Shown: positions 1-5,882 of the stretch, piece by piece
How positions within the stretch are numbered: position 1 is the stretch's first letter
Layout of the letters: every line of letters begins with the position of its first letter
Origin: an uncultured Christensenella sp.
GTDB lineage: Bacteria > Bacillota > Clostridia > Christensenellales > UBA1242
Assembly: GCA_949291975.1 (NCBI GenBank)
Contig: CASEYA010000060.1
Span: forward strand, 1 to 10,881
Length of the DNA stretch: 10,881 nucleotides
Reading direction: 5' to 3'
The notes under the pieces: generated by a model
Told to the model about the DNA's origin: nothing
Database searches by the model: none
The model's input: the letters and a program-made list of their open reading frames with translations, nothing else
Position numbers and translations under genes: made by a program

Positions 1-81
1 AATCAAGATGGCTCGATAAACATTCCACCAGTGCTTCAAAAATATATGGGTGGAAAAACAAAAATTGAAGTTAAAAAATAG
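1..81 (+). CDS. serS: Seryl-tRNA synthetase, C-terminal end (partial)
   Basis: The window opens inside a gene, and its first reading frame runs 26 codons to a TAG stop. The peptide contains DGSINIPPVLQKYMGG, which matches the conserved tail of class II seryl-tRNA synthetase (family pattern DGS-x-x-IP-x-VL-x-PYMGG). This segment packs near the active site of the enzyme, which charges tRNA-Ser with serine in the cytosol. The catalytic motifs and the N-terminal tRNA-binding coiled-coil arm lie upstream of the window and cannot be checked. A strong hairpin terminator follows, so serS ends its own transcript. The identification rests on this short but characteristic tail. Confidence 0.85.
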   Translation, partial: NQDGSINIPPVLQKYMGGKTKIEVKK

Positions 82-125
82 TATTTTTGTCCTTATAGGA
101 AAAATTAAAAATTTATAATAAATTC

Positions 126-163
126 AAAAAACACCTCTAAAATCAATTTTGAGGTGTTTTTTT
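126..163 (+). terminator. Rho-independent terminator of serS
   Basis: The arms CACCTC (132-137) and GAGGTG (151-156) pair. An inner AAAA/TTTT stem closes on a TCAA loop, with one bulged T at 138. The A-run at 126-131 pairs with a seven-T tract (157-163). This is a textbook intrinsic terminator 45 bases after the serS stop. The A-run on the other side means it could also work in reverse, but no minus-strand gene approaches it. Confidence 0.9.
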
Positions 164-259
164 ATGAAAAAAATTTTTAAAAAGTGTAATATCAAATTAA
201 AATAAATTATATTTTAAATAAACTCTTTTTTCTTTGTATAAAAAATATATATTTAGTTC

Positions 260-268
260 TGTTATAAT
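260..268 (+). promoter_or_regulatory. Candidate extended -10 promoter for the Xre gene
   Basis: TGT directly precedes a consensus TATAAT (263-268), giving the TGn-TATAAT extended -10 element that can act without a -35 box. No good -35 lies at 16-18 bases; TTGTAT at 234-239 is 23 bases away. A second TATAAT is at 274-279. If used, it would leave a leader of roughly 190 bases before the regulator start. In DNA this AT-rich the match could be chance. Confidence 0.35.
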
Positions 269-382
269 GTGATTATAATTTTTAATACAAAGGTATTTAT
301 TATAAATAACATAACAAAATTCATATTTTCAAGCATAATAACTTTTTATTAAAACTAATTCAGTCAAAACAATAGGCTTATC

Positions 383-405
383 TGTTACATTTATATTTTG
401 TAACA
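383..405. promoter_or_regulatory. Inverted repeat, candidate operator of the Xre regulator
   Basis: TGTTACA (383-389) and TGTAACA (399-405) are perfect 7-base inverted arms separated by 9 AT-rich bases. The repeat lies 63 bases before the regulator start and just upstream of a TATAAA (414-419). It contains most of the few G and C bases in its neighbourhood. Xre-family repressors commonly control their own genes through such dyads, so autoregulation is a fair inference, but nothing in the sequence proves which protein binds. Confidence 0.4.
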
Positions 406-468
406 CATTTTCCTATAAAATGTTTATAAATAATTTAACTTTTAAAACTAACATTAAGGGGAAAATGT

Positions 469-903
469 ATGGAAGCCTTTATAGATAACTTAAAGGACCT
501 AATCTTTAAATCGGGCTTATCACTACGAGAACTTTCAAAAGAAAGTGGAGTGTCTGCCATGCAATTCAGCAGGTATTTACGAGGATTTATTCCAACAGTG
601 GATGTAACACTGAAAATTGCAAAATATTTTGATTGCTCTTTAGATTTTTTGTTTGGACTAACAGATGTTCAAAATAGCAAAAAATATAAAACCCATGATA
701 AAGATATGTCTAAATTTATTGATAGATACTTTCAGTTGCTAGATAAAAATAACATCAGTCATTATAAATTTATTAAAGATAGTAATTTTGATGAAAGTAT
801 ATTAAGGCACTGGAAAGCTGGCTCTACGCCAAGACTTGATGTAATTTATTTTATAGCGAAAAACCTTAATGGTTCTATTGACTATTTAATTGGCAGACAT
901 TAA
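469..903 (+). CDS. Xre-family regulator with two tandem HTH domains
   Basis: This 144-residue protein is almost entirely two Xre/Cro-CI type helix-turn-helix domains, at residues about 5-64 and 84-143, joined by a polar linker. Domain 1 carries LRELSKESGVSAMQFSRYLRG then LKIAKYFDCSLDFLFG. Domain 2 repeats the plan with a degenerate recognition region and ends IAKNLNGSIDYLIG. Both close with the (S/D)hDaLhG signature of the fold. No membrane or ligand-binding domain is present, so it should act as a cytosolic DNA-binding regulator. The start is fixed by AAGGGG at 456-461, seven bases before the ATG; the ATG at 465 is out of frame and short-lived. Its own upstream dyad suggests autoregulation. 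The targets are unknown; radC, next downstream, has its own promoter. Confidence 0.85.
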   Translation: MEAFIDNLKDLIFKSGLSLRELSKESGVSAMQFSRYLRGFIPTVDVTLKIAKYFDCSLDFLFGLTDVQNSKKYKTHDKDMSKFIDRYFQLLDKNNISHYKFIKDSNFDESILRHWKAGSTPRLDVIYFIAKNLNGSIDYLIGRH

Positions 904-1050
904 ATAAATATAAAAAATGAAAATTAACATTAAATATCATGCAAAGATGTTGTTTCTTATCATCATAAAACAATTTAGGATACAAATAAGACATTTTACA
1001 TTATTATATAAAGAAAATGAAGCATATTATTAAAATATATCAGTTTTTAT

Positions 1051-1079
1051 TTGCTTTGAAATTTTATTTTTATTATAAT
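1051..1079 (+). promoter_or_regulatory. Candidate promoter of radC
   Basis: A consensus TATAAT (1074-1079) sits 17 bases after TTGCTT (1051-1056), which keeps only the TTG of the -35 consensus. Transcription would start near 1086, giving a leader of about 33 bases that contains the radC ribosome binding site. The remaining bases between the regulator and this promoter show no terminator-grade hairpin. Confidence 0.5.
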
Positions 1080-1118
1080 TTAAAAAAATTAAAATTTAAA
1101 ACAAAAGAGAGTTAAAAA

Positions 1119-1838
1119 ATGGAGAAAGACAGCAAACTGCACGCAGGACACTGGCAACGAGTTAGAAACAGAGCGCTTTCAATGGATACCGCCAAGTTCA
1201 CAGACAAAGAAATGCTAGAACTTACCTTGCAATATATTTTCACACGAGGTGATGTAAACGAAATTGCATCTCGCCTTTTGTCGCAATTTAAAAGCTATGC
1301 AAAAGTCTTAAATGCATCAAAAAATGAACTTATGAAAATCAAAGGAATTGGCGAAACGGTTGCCGAGAAAATTGTTTTGCTTCCAAAAATTATCAACTTT
1401 TATAATGTATCAAACGCAAAGTTAGAAACGAACTTTATTACTTGTCCGCAACATTGTGTAAAACTGGCACAAAGTTTTCTAAGTGGACTTACTTTTGAAA
1501 GGCTTTATATGTTTTGCATAAATAAAACTGGCAAACTAATCAAAGAAATTGTGCTTGGAGAGGGTGAAGATGCGTGCGTTAAGCTTTCGGTAAATGAAAT
1601 TGTTTTGCGTGCAAACGACAGCAAGGCTTCACTTGTGGTTTTTGCACACAATCATCCAAGTGGAAAAGTTTTGCCAAGTCTAGAAGATATCAATTTTACA
1701 AAGCGTGTATGCCAAGTTTTATATTTTTCTGGAATTGAGGTTGTTGAGCATGTTATTATTGGTAAAAACGAAGACTATTATTCTTTTGCTCAAAGCGGAC
1801 TGATTGAAAAATTCTTAAATGATGTTAAAAAATTGTAA
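1119..1838 (+). CDS. radC: RadC family protein (HhH + JAMM/MPN+ domain)
   Basis: The 239 residues have the RadC architecture: an N-terminal helical region with the clostridial-type opening LHAGHWQRVRNRAL, a helix-hairpin-helix motif at about 70-86 (KIKGIGETVAEKI), and a C-terminal JAMM metalloprotease-like domain. The zinc-site motif is complete: H177-x-H179 (HNHPSG), then S187 and D190 in the spacing HxH-x7-SxxD. RadC was once thought to act in DNA repair, but its true role is unsettled; related proteins often travel on mobile elements. The length is normal for the family. The start is supported by AGAGAG at 1106-1111, seven bases before ATG. It sits after the double-HTH regulator and converges with argS on a shared terminator. 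Confidence 0.93.
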   Translation: MEKDSKLHAGHWQRVRNRALSMDTAKFTDKEMLELTLQYIFTRGDVNEIASRLLSQFKSYAKVLNASKNELMKIKGIGETVAEKIVLLPKIINFYNVSNAKLETNFITCPQHCVKLAQSFLSGLTFERLYMFCINKTGKLIKEIVLGEGEDACVKLSVNEIVLRANDSKASLVVFAHNHPSGKVLPSLEDINFTKRVCQVLYFSGIEVVEHVIIGKNEDYYSFAQSGLIEKFLNDVKKL

Positions 1839-1880
1839 CAAATTACATCTAAGATTTAAAAAATAATAAATAATAAAAAC

Positions 1881-1912
1881 AAAAGTTAGTGAAAAATTTT
1901 TACTAACTTTTT
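1881..1912. terminator. Bidirectional terminator between radC and argS
   Basis: AAAAGTTAGT (1881-1890) pairs with ACTAACTTTT (1902-1911) around an A/T loop. A T-run follows on the plus strand (1908-1912), and the minus strand continues into a T-rich tract (GTTTTTATTATTT). It lies 42 bases after the radC stop and 28 bases past the argS stop on the other strand, so one hairpin can end both convergent transcripts. Confidence 0.8.
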
Positions 1913-1939
1913 AACTTTTAACATTTTAATTTTTAAGTC

Positions 1940-3619
1940 TTACATCTTATCTGGTGTTTTTATAACAAGAAGTGTTAAACACTTTTTCAAAACTTCTTTC
2001 ACAATTTTTGTGAGTGCAACCTGTGCTTTGGTTAGTTCATTGTTTTCTGTTATAATTCGATTATTGTTATAAAACTTGTTATATTCTCCTGCCAATGAAA
2101 TTGCATAGCGAGCAATATAACTTGGTTCAAGGTCATTAAAGGAATCCATTAATACCTGCGGAAATTTTTCCAGTTCTTTGGTGAGTTCAAAAGCATTTTT
2201 AATCAAAGAAAAATCAATATTATCAAGTTTAACACCAGATTTTTCAAGCACACTTCTGCATCTTGCGTGAGTATATTGCAAATATGGCCCAGTCTCGCCG
2301 TCAAAATTTATTGCAGACTTGAAATCAAAAACACAGTCTTTATTTGCTGTGGTTTTAAGCACCGAGAAGGTCAATGCTCCAATTCCAACACTCTTTGCAA
2401 GTTCATCAATGTTTTCAGCAATGGTTTGCCTTTCTGTTAAAACTTCTTTTGCCACCTTGGTAGATTCAGCAAAAAGGTCTTTTATAAGAGCAACAGCACC
2501 TTTTCTTGAAGAAATCTTGCCTCCCGGCAAAGAAATCATGCCATAACTTGCATGATACACCTTATCCATGTAATCAAGCCCCAAAAGTCTTCCAATTTGA
2601 AAAATTTGCGCAAAATGTTGCTTTTGCTGAACAGCTGTAACATAGATGAGCTTATCATATTTATATTCATTATATCTTTCAATAAGCAAACTTATATCTC
2701 TTGTTGCATAAAGGCTTGCACCATTTTTTTGTTTAACAATCACAACTCCAAGATTATAATTGTTAAGGTCAACAATAAGAGCTCCTTGGTCTTCTTTTAA
2801 AAGATTTTTGTCTTCCAGCATATTTAAAGTTTTATCGTTAAATTTTGCATAATAACTTTCGCCTCGGTAATCATCAAACCTAACTTCTAATTGCTCATAG
2901 ATTTTATTTGCTTCATCAAGGCTGATTTTAACGAACCAATCATAAAGTTCTTTTATTTGCTTATCCCCTTGTTCAAGGCGCAAGAAGGTGTTTCTGCACT
3001 CTTCCAAAAGTTCTTCATTTTCCTCACACTCTTTGTTAACTCTGATATAAAGTTCTTGCAAAGCATCAACGCCACGAAGTTGAACATCTTCTTTATTTCC
3101 CCATTTAAGATATGCTGTTATCATTTTACCAAATTGCGTGCCATAGTCTCCAAGATAGTTAAGTCTTTTTACCTCAAAACCAAAATTTTCGTGAAGCCTG
3201 GAAAAGCACTCTCCAAAAAGGGTGCTTCCAAGATGTCCAACATGTGGATTTTTTGCAACATTTATAGAACTAAATTCAATGAGTGCAAGTTTGCCTTGTC
3301 CAAAGTTTTGCTTACCATAGTTATCTAAATTGTTAAAAATGTCTGTTAAAATTTTTGCAGTAAAGAAATCTTCATTAAGATAAATATTCACATAACCATT
3401 TACTGCCTCTGCTTTTTTGATGCAATCATTTTTTAGCGAACCAACTATTTCTTCGGCAATTATAACTGGACTTTTTTTAAAGTTTTTGGCAAACACAAAA
3501 CAAGGAAGAGCAAAATCTCCCATGTCTTTACTTGGAGGAACAGCAAGCAATTTTTCAATTTCTGCCTGCTCTACCCTATCAATCTTTATTATTGAAGCAA
3601 CATATTCTTTTATGCTCAT
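1940..3619 (-). CDS. argS: Arginyl-tRNA synthetase
   Basis: This 559-residue class I synthetase attaches arginine to tRNA-Arg in the cytosol. The N-terminal domain (about 1-100), which recognises the tRNA elbow, carries the typical MGDFALPCF segment. The catalytic Rossmann core follows with the HIGH signature as HVGH at 126-129 (in SSINVAKNPHVGHLGST), then LNYLGDYGTQFG, YATRD at 304-308, and the KMSKS-like loop as KISSRKG at 368-374, the form usual in ArgRS. The DALR anticodon-binding domain starts near 445 (GPYLQYTHARCRSVL) and the protein ends in TPDKM, like other ArgRS. Length is standard. Its ATG overlaps the helD stop as ATGA, and AGAGGAAG (3624-3631) inside helD serves as ribosome site, so translation is probably coupled. 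No T-box is possible directly upstream of it. Confidence 0.97.
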   Translation of the reverse strand: MSIKEYVASIIKIDRVEQAEIEKLLAVPPSKDMGDFALPCFVFAKNFKKSPVIIAEEIVGSLKNDCIKKAEAVNGYVNIYLNEDFFTAKILTDIFNNLDNYGKQNFGQGKLALIEFSSINVAKNPHVGHLGSTLFGECFSRLHENFGFEVKRLNYLGDYGTQFGKMITAYLKWGNKEDVQLRGVDALQELYIRVNKECEENEELLEECRNTFLRLEQGDKQIKELYDWFVKISLDEANKIYEQLEVRFDDYRGESYYAKFNDKTLNMLEDKNLLKEDQGALIVDLNNYNLGVVIVKQKNGASLYATRDISLLIERYNEYKYDKLIYVTAVQQKQHFAQIFQIGRLLGLDYMDKVYHASYGMISLPGGKISSRKGAVALIKDLFAESTKVAKEVLTERQTIAENIDELAKSVGIGALTFSVLKTTANKDCVFDFKSAINFDGETGPYLQYTHARCRSVLEKSGVKLDNIDFSLIKNAFELTKELEKFPQVLMDSFNDLEPSYIARYAISLAGEYNKFYNNNRIITENNELTKAQVALTKIVKEVLKKCLTLLVIKTPDKM

Positions 3620-5652
3620 TTTTCTTCCTCTTGTTTGTTTTTAAGAATTATAAGTTTGTTTATTGCACGAGTGGTTGCAATAAACATAAAGTGATTATCT
3701 TTATCAAAATCAAAAAGTTCACCTTTTTGAACCACAATGGCAGTATCAAACTCAAGCCCCTTAGATAGCGCAACAGGAACAACTTGAACTTGAGAACCAG
3801 CCGTGACATAGGCATTTTTAACAAAGGTTAATTTTTCTGGTGAAATAACTTTTATCAGTTCATCATATATTCCACGAGCAACACTGGTATCTCCTGTTAT
3901 GATTCCTATTGTTGCCCCTCTTGCAATGTTCTGCTCTAAAATGCTTAAAATTTGTTCTGCAATTGACTTGTTGTTATCAGCAATTTGCATTTCTTCGACT
4001 GGGTTGTTATTTTTAAGCCTAAAAGCATTGTGCCTTGGGTTTCCCACCAAACCACTGGTATATTCCACAATTTCTTCACTGCTTCTATATGTCTTATCAA
4101 GTTCAAAATATTTTGCCCTGCCATTTGATATGTCAAGGTTGCAAATGTCTTGCAAACTGTTAAGTTCGCCAAAAACTGTTTTTTGATTTATATCTCCAAA
4201 GATTGAGAAAGTTGCGTGCTTAAAAATTCTTAAAAGAAAATCAATAAAGATAAGCGGATAGTCCTGCGCTTCATCAAGCACAATGTGCCTTACATCAATT
4301 TTTAGCACAACATTTTGGCACATCTCTTTTAACACACACATCAAAACAGCATCTTCAAAAGGAATTTTTTCGTCAATATCAAGCGGTTTAAACTTGAAAT
4401 CTTTTAAAAACTTATCATAAAGATTTTCAAGGCGAACAGGGCTGTTAAGTTTTTCATAAACCTGTGCAATAACCATTTCCTTTTTATCAAAACCATCAAT
4501 TCTGCATTTTTGGCAGATATGACCCACAATAAAAAGCGCTTTTTCTTTTAGTTTTGCGTGTTTGAAATCTTCTTTTAACAGTTTATTTAGACTATCTTTA
4601 TCAAAAGTTTGACCATCAACATCAAATCCATCTTTAAATTCAAGATTTGCATTGATATCCTCAAGCCATGCTTTCATTTTTTCACGCATAGAAAAAGCAA
4701 GTTTTGTTTCTATATCTTTTTGCTCTTTTTCTGAAAGCATAACATATCTTGTAACAAACTCGTCACTTGATTCTATTGCTTGATAGGTCTTTAAAAATCT
4801 TTTTATAAACTTTGGAAAAGTTGCGTTTCTGGTGTTTTCTTCTCCAAGTTCTGGAAGCACCTGACTTATATATGTTGAAAATGCATCATTTGGAGAAAAC
4901 AGCAGAACATTTGCTGAACTTAGGTTTGGAAGTCTGTAAAGTGCATATGCAACACGATGAAGTGCAATGGTTGTTTTTCCGCACCCTGCATAACCTTGAA
5001 CAACAATGATATCGTCTTTGAGGTTTCTTATAATTTGATTTTGTTCTTTTTGAATGGTGCTTGCAATGTTTGCAAGTTGCTGACCCTTTGTTCTTGCCAA
5101 AACCTCTTGCAAAAAGGAGTCAAAAATATTAAGGTCAACATCAAAAATATTTCTAAGTTTTGCGTTTTCAATATCGTATTGTCTTTTTAAAAGCACTTCG
5201 CCTTTGATTTCTCCATTTGGTGCCAAATAACTTGCTTCGCCTTTTCCTGCCTCATAGAAAAGTTCACTTATTGGAGCACGCCAGTCAATAACAAACAATC
5301 TGTTATTGTTATCAACAGACATAATACCAATATAAAGTTTCATTGGCTCATCATCATCTTCTGCCTTGAAATCAATTCGACCAAAATATGGCTTATCTCT
5401 TACCCGCCTTAGTTTTTGCATCAGAACGATTTGGTCATCGGTAAAATCAAGAAGTTCATTAAGTTTACTGTAATTATCAATAAACTCGACTTCATCAAAC
5501 TCTCTTAAATCACGAATATATTGCCTTTTAAGTTCGGTTGCCCATTTTTGCTGTTTCTCAACATTATCTTTAAGCCCCGAAATTCTGTTATCAATTGCTT
5601 CTAGTGTTTTTTTAAGATAGTTTTGTTCTTCTTCCCAAACTTTGTTTTCCAT
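3616..5652 (-). CDS. helD: HelD-type RNA polymerase recycling ATPase (UvrD-like superfamily 1)
   Basis: The product is 678 residues from the preferred start. HelD binds stalled or spent RNA polymerase and, using ATP, frees it from nucleic acid. The N-terminal coiled-coil arm (about 5-60) and the REFDEVEFIDNY, PYFGRIDF and FVIDWRAPISELFYE segments are typical of HelD rather than UvrD or PcrA. Superfamily 1 motifs follow: Walker A GYAGCGKT at 220-227, DEAQ at 460-463, TYRSSEEI at 521-528, KGLEFD at 631-636 and TTRA at 660-663. It is shorter than the Bacillus subtilis protein (about 774). The open frame reaches an ATG at 5697, but only the ATG at 5652 has a ribosome site (GGGAGA, 5657-5662). It overlaps argS by four bases. 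Repeated boxes lie upstream. Confidence 0.92.
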   Translation of the reverse strand: MENKVWEEEQNYLKKTLEAIDNRISGLKDNVEKQQKWATELKRQYIRDLREFDEVEFIDNYSKLNELLDFTDDQIVLMQKLRRVRDKPYFGRIDFKAEDDDEPMKLYIGIMSVDNNNRLFVIDWRAPISELFYEAGKGEASYLAPNGEIKGEVLLKRQYDIENAKLRNIFDVDLNIFDSFLQEVLARTKGQQLANIASTIQKEQNQIIRNLKDDIIVVQGYAGCGKTTIALHRVAYALYRLPNLSSANVLLFSPNDAFSTYISQVLPELGEENTRNATFPKFIKRFLKTYQAIESSDEFVTRYVMLSEKEQKDIETKLAFSMREKMKAWLEDINANLEFKDGFDVDGQTFDKDSLNKLLKEDFKHAKLKEKALFIVGHICQKCRIDGFDKKEMVIAQVYEKLNSPVRLENLYDKFLKDFKFKPLDIDEKIPFEDAVLMCVLKEMCQNVVLKIDVRHIVLDEAQDYPLIFIDFLLRIFKHATFSIFGDINQKTVFGELNSLQDICNLDISNGRAKYFELDKTYRSSEEIVEYTSGLVGNPRHNAFRLKNNNPVEEMQIADNNKSIAEQILSILEQNIARGATIGIITGDTSVARGIYDELIKVISPEKLTFVKNAYVTAGSQVQVVPVALSKGLEFDTAIVVQKGELFDFDKDNHFMFIATTRAINKLIILKNKQEEEK

Positions 5653-5656
5653 ATTA

Positions 5657-5662
5657 TCTCCC
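5657..5662 (-). promoter_or_regulatory. Ribosome binding site that sets the helD start
   Basis: On the minus strand GGGAGA lies four bases before the ATG at 5652. The two in-frame ATGs further upstream (5697 and 5679) are preceded only by A/T-rich sequence with no Shine-Dalgarno match, so the shorter 678-residue product is preferred. Confidence 0.7.
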
Positions 5663-5682
5663 GTGAGTTTTCCTCGCATATT

Positions 5683-5773
5683 GTTTATAATAAACATTTT
5701 TTGTTTATAAATTTTTTTATGATATAATTTTTTAGTTTTTTGTTTATAAACTTTTTTGTAATGATATAACTTT
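5683..5773. repeat. Tandem duplication with GTTTATAA boxes upstream of helD
   Basis: The segments 5697-5731 and 5736-5773 are near-identical copies. Both begin with TTTTTTGTTTATAAA and share ATGATATAA, and they differ by two substitutions and a three-base GTA insertion. The second copy holds the perfect palindrome GTTTATAAAC (5742-5751). A third box, the palindrome GTTTATAATAAAC (5683-5695), lies nearest the gene. Box starts are 20 and 39 bases apart. The rest of the helD/ATPase gap (to 5882) shows no gene and no convincing terminator for the ATPase, so some read-through into helD is possible. Confidence 0.6.
5684..5711 (-). promoter_or_regulatory. Weak candidate promoter of helD
   Basis: Read on the minus strand, TTTATA (5711-5706) and TATAAA (5689-5684) are separated by 16 bases, which would start transcription near 5677 and give a leader of about 25 bases with the ribosome site. 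The -10 overlaps the palindrome at 5683-5695. The match is modest and other A/T hexamers nearby score similarly. Confidence 0.3.
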
Positions 5774-5882
5774 CACATTATTTTTATAACGATACAGCAT
5801 TTATATTAGATAAATAAGTCATAACCACTTTTATCTTTTTACATAATCATTTTTTATATAACAAAATCAGCATTTAAAAACT

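Larger units (their letters stand above)
164..468. other. AT-rich intergenic region upstream of the Xre regulator
   Basis: About 300 very AT-rich bases hold no gene I can support. Three things can be seen: an extended -10 promoter candidate around 260-268, a 15-base odd palindrome TATTTAT-T-ATAAATA at 294-308, and an inverted repeat at 383-405 just before the regulator. No tRNA, stable long RNA fold or riboswitch consensus was recognised. Confidence 0.5.

Noticed and set aside
164..205. A 13-codon frame (MKKIFKKCNIKLK) right after the serS terminator
   Set aside because: It has no ribosome binding site, starts one base past the terminator T-tract, and its lysine-rich content is what A/T-rich DNA gives by chance.
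948..973. TTGTTT/AAACAA complementarity after the Xre gene as a terminator
   Set aside because: The stem is short, A/T only, and has no following T-run, so a terminator cannot be supported.
3616..3618. TGA recoded as tryptophan, as in some AT-rich Mollicutes-like genomes
   Set aside because: The helD TGA sits exactly at the family's end and at the argS start, and conserved Trp residues in these proteins are encoded by TGG.
5653..5697. A longer helD with 15 extra N-terminal residues
   Set aside because: The upstream ATGs lack a Shine-Dalgarno, the extension crosses the likely promoter palindrome, and the known HelD N-terminus fits the MENKVW start.
5774..5882. A terminator or small RNA between the ATPase and helD
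   Set aside because: I found no G/C-bearing hairpin followed by T's on the minus strand and no promoter-terminator pair, only A/T-rich sequence.
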